A stretch of 58,166 nucleotides of DNA from Bacteroidota bacterium (GTDB lineage Bacteria > Bacteroidota > Bacteroidia > Bacteroidales > CAIWKO01), in assembly GCA_037133915.1 (NCBI GenBank), contig JBAXND010000025.1, positions 1 through 58,166 on the forward strand, written 5' to 3'. Positions within the stretch are counted from its first letter, which is position 1. Every line of letters begins with the position of its first letter. The notes under the pieces were generated by a model that saw only the letters and a program-made list of their open reading frames with translations, had not been told where the DNA came from and searched no databases. Positions 53,570 through 58,166 of this stretch are shown here, piece by piece. Both the position numbers and the translations under genes were made by a program.

Positions 53570-56500
53570 TTATTCTGCAACAATAAACTTAACAATTTCC
53601 GTACGCACAGAAGTTTTCATTCTCAGATAATACAATCCTCGCCTGAGTGTCCCCGCAAAAATTCGTTGGTCGCCTTGCATCGCTCTTGAACTATTGTAAA
53701 TTATTCGTCCTTCCGCATTGGCAATGCTGATATAATATTGTTCTTTGATTCGATTACCCGGAACAACTGTAAAGACACCATTATTTGGATTGGGAACCAC
53801 GGTACTTGCCGAAGATTCCACAGGCAGCAACGGTTGCTTCCCGCTTATCACAGCGGCTTCAAAATGCAATACAAACCTATGAACTGCATCACCCGTGTCT
53901 GCCGTAAAATAATATTCGGGTGTGTCTGCAAGATTTGTTGTAACACCAGTTTTCAGATCTTCCAAAAATATTCCGGTATGCTGGATTAAATGTTCAAACT
54001 CGCTTGCGGTAATTGAAAATAATCCATTGTGTGCGGGTCTAAAAACAACAGGAATTTCGGCACCATTCTGAACGTCGGGAATCGTATTTATTGCATACTG
54101 AACGGATGAGCTATTTGAGTTCTCTGTCCACAACTGGCTCAGGCCACCATCCATAAATTTATAGGCATCGAACTGTCCGTCAAATCCGGCAGAAGATTGC
54201 TGGCATATCCTTACAACAATTTCATCGCGCCAGGCTTCATTTTTCAGTGTAAGTCTGATATAATCCGGCTCAGCTTCCGATTTCAAAAAGCCGGTATTAT
54301 TATGTATACGGACCTGATTATTCATTTCAATGATGCCGCCCGAATTATTATTGCAGGTAATAAAAAAGCCCTGCATCGGAGGTAAATACCTGGAACCACC
54401 ATTAACACCAATCCCATTATTGTAAACAGCATAGTTTGAGTATGATTGATTATACACATAAACAGCGTTATCAACATTGATTTTATTCCAACCCAAAGGC
54501 GCATCCCAATCTATGGAACTCGGATAGGGATTTCCGGCCAGGCACCATCCCTGCTTACTTAAGGGCAGGTTTGAATTTCTGGTGAGCAAAAGTTGCAGAC
54601 TGCCGGTATTGGGCTTTGAAGAGAAATTATATGTACTTGAACTGAGCGATTTCAGAGCATATCCTTGAAGTGTAGCAATGGGTGCTGCAGGTGTAATTAG
54701 ATTGGACCATGAATAATTGTTCTCGTTCCAGCTTTTCAAATACTGACCGCTGAATACCGATGCCGTAGCAATAGTAACCGGAGCTGAAATATAATGCCAA
54801 ACGTTTCCTGTTATGTACCGTTCTACTTTAGCGGTGCCGTTTCCATTAATTATTCCGTTATCAATAAATGAACCCGTACCGGTGTTATTCGACTTAATTA
54901 TCAAACATTGCGCCCCATTGAGCGTTGTAACACCGTGAACCGTGAGCGACTGCCCGGGTAAAATAGTGAGTGTTGCACCGGGATTAATTATCAAATTACG
55001 GCATTCTGCGAATCCATTTATTACCGGGTTGTTCGCCGAAGAAGAAATTACCACATCGGTGTTTGAGTCGGGAATTTGCCCTCCCTGCCAGTTTGCCGGA
55101 GACGACCAATTGCTGTTAAATCCAAGCCATGGCTGAATAAAACAGTTGCCGCTTATGACTGTTAGGTCCTGTGTAAGCACGATATTGCCACCACAATAAT
55201 TTTGTGCAGTAAGCGTATAAGTTCCGCTCATGGCAGTAGTCAGATTTTGTATTACGGGATTTTGAACCGTTGAAGTATAGCCACCCGGCCCGTACCAGTG
55301 CCACATTGTTGCCCCGGCAGCCAATGCGGTTAACCTTACGAAATCGCCGGTACATGCAGGATTTGATGATACGGATGCGGAATACTGTGTAATCGGGCCA
55401 TTGATTGCAATGGATGCATTGGTCCAGTTAACTGCATACGGGAAGTTGCTGCTGCAGTCAATAACTTTTACCTGAACCCCAGACAAAAACCGAAGATCAA
55501 CATTGCCTTTATTCGTGCAGTAAAAACGAAGTTTCAACAGAGTTCCAGCAGCAGTACTGAAGCTGCAGGAACCCGGATTCAGCCATTGTACTGAAATCGT
55601 ATCAACAATTCCGCTGTTAAATTTATAAACAGAAAGATTAGCCCCGGAAATTGATGGATTCAAATCGGTAAAACCCGTATACCTAATTATTCCGGTGTCT
55701 GAAATTTGTATTTGTATAGAAATATCGCCGACGTCAGGTTGATTAAGTCCGGTAAATTGTATCGGTATTTCAACTGTGTTGCCCAGGCAAACCGCCGCAC
55801 TTCCAAGTGCGAACGAACAAATTTGAGCCATCGGATTTACAATAATAGAAGCTGTACAGGCTGTTTTCGAGCCACAGCTATTTGAAACAACGCATGTGTA
55901 GATACCGGCTCTGGATGTTGTATATACTGTAAACACGGGATTTTGCGCGGTAGATGAAAAACCGCCGGGACCGCTCCATGTCCAGGAAGTGGCTCCGACA
56001 GCGCTGCCTGTAAGAGACAATGCTGTTCCAAAATTCAGAATAGCGGGCAAAGCGGTGGCAGCCACATTTGTGGGCAAGACACTATAAGCCGGTCCAACAC
56101 CAACGGCATACCATGCATTGGCACATTGCTCGTACTTTTTTGAGCAGGGTCCGTACAGACTGCTGCAAACCATTAATGAGGCTGCCCGGCAGTCATCATA
56201 GGTTGAGGTTGATGTAAGGTAGTATAAGGTATTGTAAGCAATAATGGCGGCAGAATCAATAGTTATACCGGTGATGTTATAATTATCACTTAGGTCGTTG
56301 GTTCCGGACCCACCCATTGATAAGAGGTAAAACCAATATCCGAGCGGACCACTGTTAGTGTGTGCCTCGCCACCAAAATCCCAATAATTACCAAGATATG
56401 TATCCGGATAGTCCAATGAATTAGGGTCCGATAAATCTCTAATCGGACTGCAAATATCTTCGCCCATGGTCCAGTTGCCGGATTTTGCATATGCCTCAAT

Positions 56501-57829
56501 GCAAACGCCAAAAATATCAGCAAAACCTTCATTCAGAGCCAAAGACTCGGCTGTAGCATTGAGTTGTCCGCTGTATTGAATTACGCCGTGTGTTATCTCA
56601 TGACCAACAATATCCAAAGCTGTAAAGGGACCGCACGTCCCATTCCCATCGCCATACGACATGCGTGAACCATCCCAAAAAGCATTGGCATTATCAACAA
56701 ACCCGAAGGCAACAAGGTTTGCATGAACGTAATTCTTTAGCTTTAAACCGGCATTATTCACACTATTCCTGTTGAATTTTGTGAGAAAATAATCATAGGT
56801 TTTTTCAGTCCCCCAATGGACATCGGTGGCTACTTCATCCTGAAGCGCATTGACATTACTCCATATATTATCAGCATCAATAAAATCTACAGCAGCGGAA
56901 TAATTTATGCCTGATTTCATATTATATGTTTCTATTCCAAGTCCACGGCCGGTTTCGCGCAAGCGGTACTGACTACTGATTCCAAAAACATCAGTGGTTA
57001 TTGATCGTGGTCCGCTGTATTTTGTATTGGCTGTACCCACTGCATTAGCGGTTATGTTTTCATGTTCCATACAAATGCGGTTAACTTTCAATAAGATTCT
57101 GCCATCGGCGGCATCAACAAAAACATAATTACGCGATAAGGGCTGATGAGCGTACACATCAAATTTATAGGCCAGCCGACGGTTTTCTCCGGAAAAGTTA
57201 CCGCTATCAGGAACAAGCACCAATTCGGCATGTGGAAACCATGAGGCAGAGCTATCGCCAAGTTCGCGCTTCAACAGCAGTTCTTCTTCCGGCAACTCCC
57301 ACTGATATTTTTGAGCAGCAATACTCTGCAATGCACGGTTCAGCGCTTGCTCCTCAGATAACACCACCTGTGCGTGCACCTTAAATTTTTCGCGAATGTG
57401 CCCGCTTATTGATTCAATTTTCCCTGTCGATGTATGAAGTATAATTTCGCTTCCAAAAATCGTATAATTAAGCCATCGCTGGTTATACCGATAATGAGTC
57501 ATGCCTCGTGAGTCCGTTTCAGTACTTGTTTGAGAAAAACTGATTTCAGGAGCAAGTCTGAATTGCTTATTTATCCAGGCATTCCATGTTCCCAATTCAA
57601 TTTCAGAACCTCGTTTGAACTGTATAAATGATGGTATAAGTGCACCCTGATTCATCACCACCATTTCGGCGCCCGGAACTATTTCGCCAGCCTCAGTACC
57701 CGTATTGGTTTTTGATTGAGCCGCAATTTGCCCGCAAAGAATTAAAGCTATCGTTTGTGTTACAATGGCAGCTTTAATAACTTTAACAGGAAAACCCATG
57801 GACGATTTTTTTTGTATGCGTTTTATCAT
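53570..57829 (-). CDS. T9SS-exported M4 (thermolysin-family) metalloprotease
   Basis: The 1419-residue protein has a signal peptide (VKVIKAAIVTQTIALILCGQIAAQ; a start at 57799 is an alternative), then a fungalysin/thermolysin-type propeptide of about 80-250, and the M4 catalytic domain with His410-Glu411-x2-His414 (VGHEITHGV) and the third zinc ligand Glu434 (LNEGFADIFG). After the protease come an Ig-like domain (WTWSGPGGFSSTAQNPVF), a cohesin-like domain (NTVEIPIQFTGLNQPDVGD), another Ig-like domain, and a beta-strand-rich repeat, ending in a type A sorting domain (VVPNPNNGVFTVVPG). It would be an active extracellular protease after propeptide removal. Cohesin-like assignment is tentative. 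Confidence 0.92.
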   Translation of the reverse strand: MIKRIQKKSSMGFPVKVIKAAIVTQTIALILCGQIAAQSKTNTGTEAGEIVPGAEMVVMNQGALIPSFIQFKRGSEIELGTWNAWINKQFRLAPEISFSQTSTETDSRGMTHYRYNQRWLNYTIFGSEIILHTSTGKIESISGHIREKFKVHAQVVLSEEQALNRALQSIAAQKYQWELPEEELLLKRELGDSSASWFPHAELVLVPDSGNFSGENRRLAYKFDVYAHQPLSRNYVFVDAADGRILLKVNRICMEHENITANAVGTANTKYSGPRSITTDVFGISSQYRLRETGRGLGIETYNMKSGINYSAAVDFIDADNIWSNVNALQDEVATDVHWGTEKTYDYFLTKFNRNSVNNAGLKLKNYVHANLVAFGFVDNANAFWDGSRMSYGDGNGTCGPFTALDIVGHEITHGVIQYSGQLNATAESLALNEGFADIFGVCIEAYAKSGNWTMGEDICSPIRDLSDPNSLDYPDTYLGNYWDFGGEAHTNSGPLGYWFYLLSMGGSGTNDLSDNYNITGITIDSAAIIAYNTLYYLTSTSTYDDCRAASLMVCSSLYGPCSKKYEQCANAWYAVGVGPAYSVLPTNVAATALPAILNFGTALSLTGSAVGATSWTWSGPGGFSSTAQNPVFTVYTTSRAGIYTCVVSNSCGSKTACTASIIVNPMAQICSFALGSAAVCLGNTVEIPIQFTGLNQPDVGDISIQIQISDTGIIRYTGFTDLNPSISGANLSVYKFNSGIVDTISVQWLNPGSCSFSTAAGTLLKLRFYCTNKGNVDLRFLSGVQVKVIDCSSNFPYAVNWTNASIAINGPITQYSASVSSNPACTGDFVRLTALAAGATMWHWYGPGGYTSTVQNPVIQNLTTAMSGTYTLTAQNYCGGNIVLTQDLTVISGNCFIQPWLGFNSNWSSPANWQGGQIPDSNTDVVISSSANNPVINGFAECRNLIINPGATLTILPGQSLTVHGVTTLNGAQCLIIKSNNTGTGSFIDNGIINGNGTAKVERYITGNVWHYISAPVTIATASVFSGQYLKSWNENNYSWSNLITPAAPIATLQGYALKSLSSSTYNFSSKPNTGSLQLLLTRNSNLPLSKQGWCLAGNPYPSSIDWDAPLGWNKINVDNAVYVYNQSYSNYAVYNNGIGVNGGSRYLPPMQGFFITCNNNSGGIIEMNNQVRIHNNTGFLKSEAEPDYIRLTLKNEAWRDEIVVRICQQSSAGFDGQFDAYKFMDGGLSQLWTENSNSSSVQYAINTIPDVQNGAEIPVVFRPAHNGLFSITASEFEHLIQHTGIFLEDLKTGVTTNLADTPEYYFTADTGDAVHRFVLHFEAAVISGKQPLLPVESSASTVVPNPNNGVFTVVPGNRIKEQYYISIANAEGRIIYNSSRAMQGDQRIFAGTLRRGLYYLRMKTSVRTEIVKFIVAE

Positions 57830-58166
57830 AAATCTTTTTAATATAAAAGTAGTATGCCAGGAAATTAAAAAAGATACAAAACGAAGAAAAGCATCAGTAG
57901 AAAATATCAGCTATAATAAATACCAGATTAAAAGCATTGTAAGATTTGTCAATAGCTGGATTAAGTACTGATTTACTTTATGTTAATACCATTATCTGAA
58001 AATTTAGGAAAATTTCCATAGAAAAAACAGCATCATTCATCTTAGAAAAAGATACACTCATTATAGAATCAGGCTGCTTTAAAGTAATTTTCTATACAAA
58101 ATATTTCAAAATAATTCACTGTTGTCCGGTAAAAGTTTGAAAGAAGCCGAAGCATAAGCCCGGCTT
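57830..58166. other. AT-rich intergenic region, right end of window
   Basis: Nothing clear is seen here. No coding frame of any quality and no TTG / TAnnTTTG promoter for the protease gene was found. The last bases (AAGCCG at 58144-58149, CGGCTT at 58161-58166) form a possible 6-bp stem that the window edge cuts off, which could be a terminator for a gene to the right. Confidence 0.4.

Overview
The window looks like a chromosomal segment of a Bacteroidota (Bacteroidetes) bacterium. The evidence is the many secreted proteins with type IX secretion (T9SS) C-terminal signals, the SprB, PKD and FG-GAP repeat proteins, a Bacteroidota-type membrane pyrophosphatase, a Rho factor with a long N-terminal insertion, and promoters of the phylum-specific TTG / TAnnTTTG type. 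No rRNA or tRNA gene and no insertion sequence, integrase or CRISPR array was found. The DNA is moderately AT-rich, with long unstructured intergenic leaders. The nearest named relative cannot be stated from sequence alone.

Layout. (1) 1-1813, minus: the N-terminal part of a choice-of-anchor L / SprB-repeat surface protein that runs off the left edge, with its own promoter and a terminator-like hairpin in the leader. (2) 2301-7322, plus: a formate dehydrogenase operon, mobA followed by a thioredoxin-like [2Fe-2S] subunit, a NuoF-like NADH/FMN subunit and the Mo/W catalytic subunit (active-site Cys). (3) 7330-17102, minus: a small unknown protein, then a probable operon (FG-GAP giant, secreted MORN protein, radical SAM enzyme with a signal-like N-terminus, exported monoheme protein), and a lipoprotein. 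(4) 17272-27503, plus: a run of exported proteins (T9SS/PKD, CotH-like kinase with lamin-tail, glycine-rich protein, M48 peptidase, a probable outer-membrane protein). (5) 27723-29037: four 23-bp direct repeats ending inside a promoter for a DUF4143 ATPase. (6) 29145-38273: a GT-C type membrane protein, the pyrophosphatase hppA, a bifunctional nuclease plus nucleoside transporter, rho, and a DPM1-like glycosyltransferase. (7) 38366-44165, plus: a large membrane protein, a coupled pair (anchored beta-sandwich-like protein plus GH16-like lipoprotein), and a second glycine-rich surface protein. (8) 44198-57829: a small membrane protein, a 16-PKD giant with a gliding-type C-terminal domain, queD, formate-tetrahydrofolate ligase (fhs), an alpha/beta hydrolase, a lone OppC/DppC-like permease and a T9SS-exported thermolysin-family protease.

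How the parts work together. Formate dehydrogenase, MobA (cofactor maturation) and Fhs form a formate / one-carbon / NADH module, and the pyrophosphatase would recover energy from PPi as an ion gradient; this suggests anaerobic or energy-limited life (inference). A large share of the coding sequence goes to very long exported repeat proteins and proteases, which fits a surface-associated polymer degrader or gliding/adhering cell. None of the T9SS machinery itself lies in the window.

Most promising for follow-up: the 23-bp repeat array that exactly fills the promoter spacer of the DUF4143 ATPase gene (27723-27822); the leader hairpin of the first gene; the radical SAM / exported heme / MORN operon; the two glycine-rich ALK-type domain proteins; and the formate dehydrogenase catalytic subunit that has lost the cysteines of its N-terminal His/Cys3 cluster.
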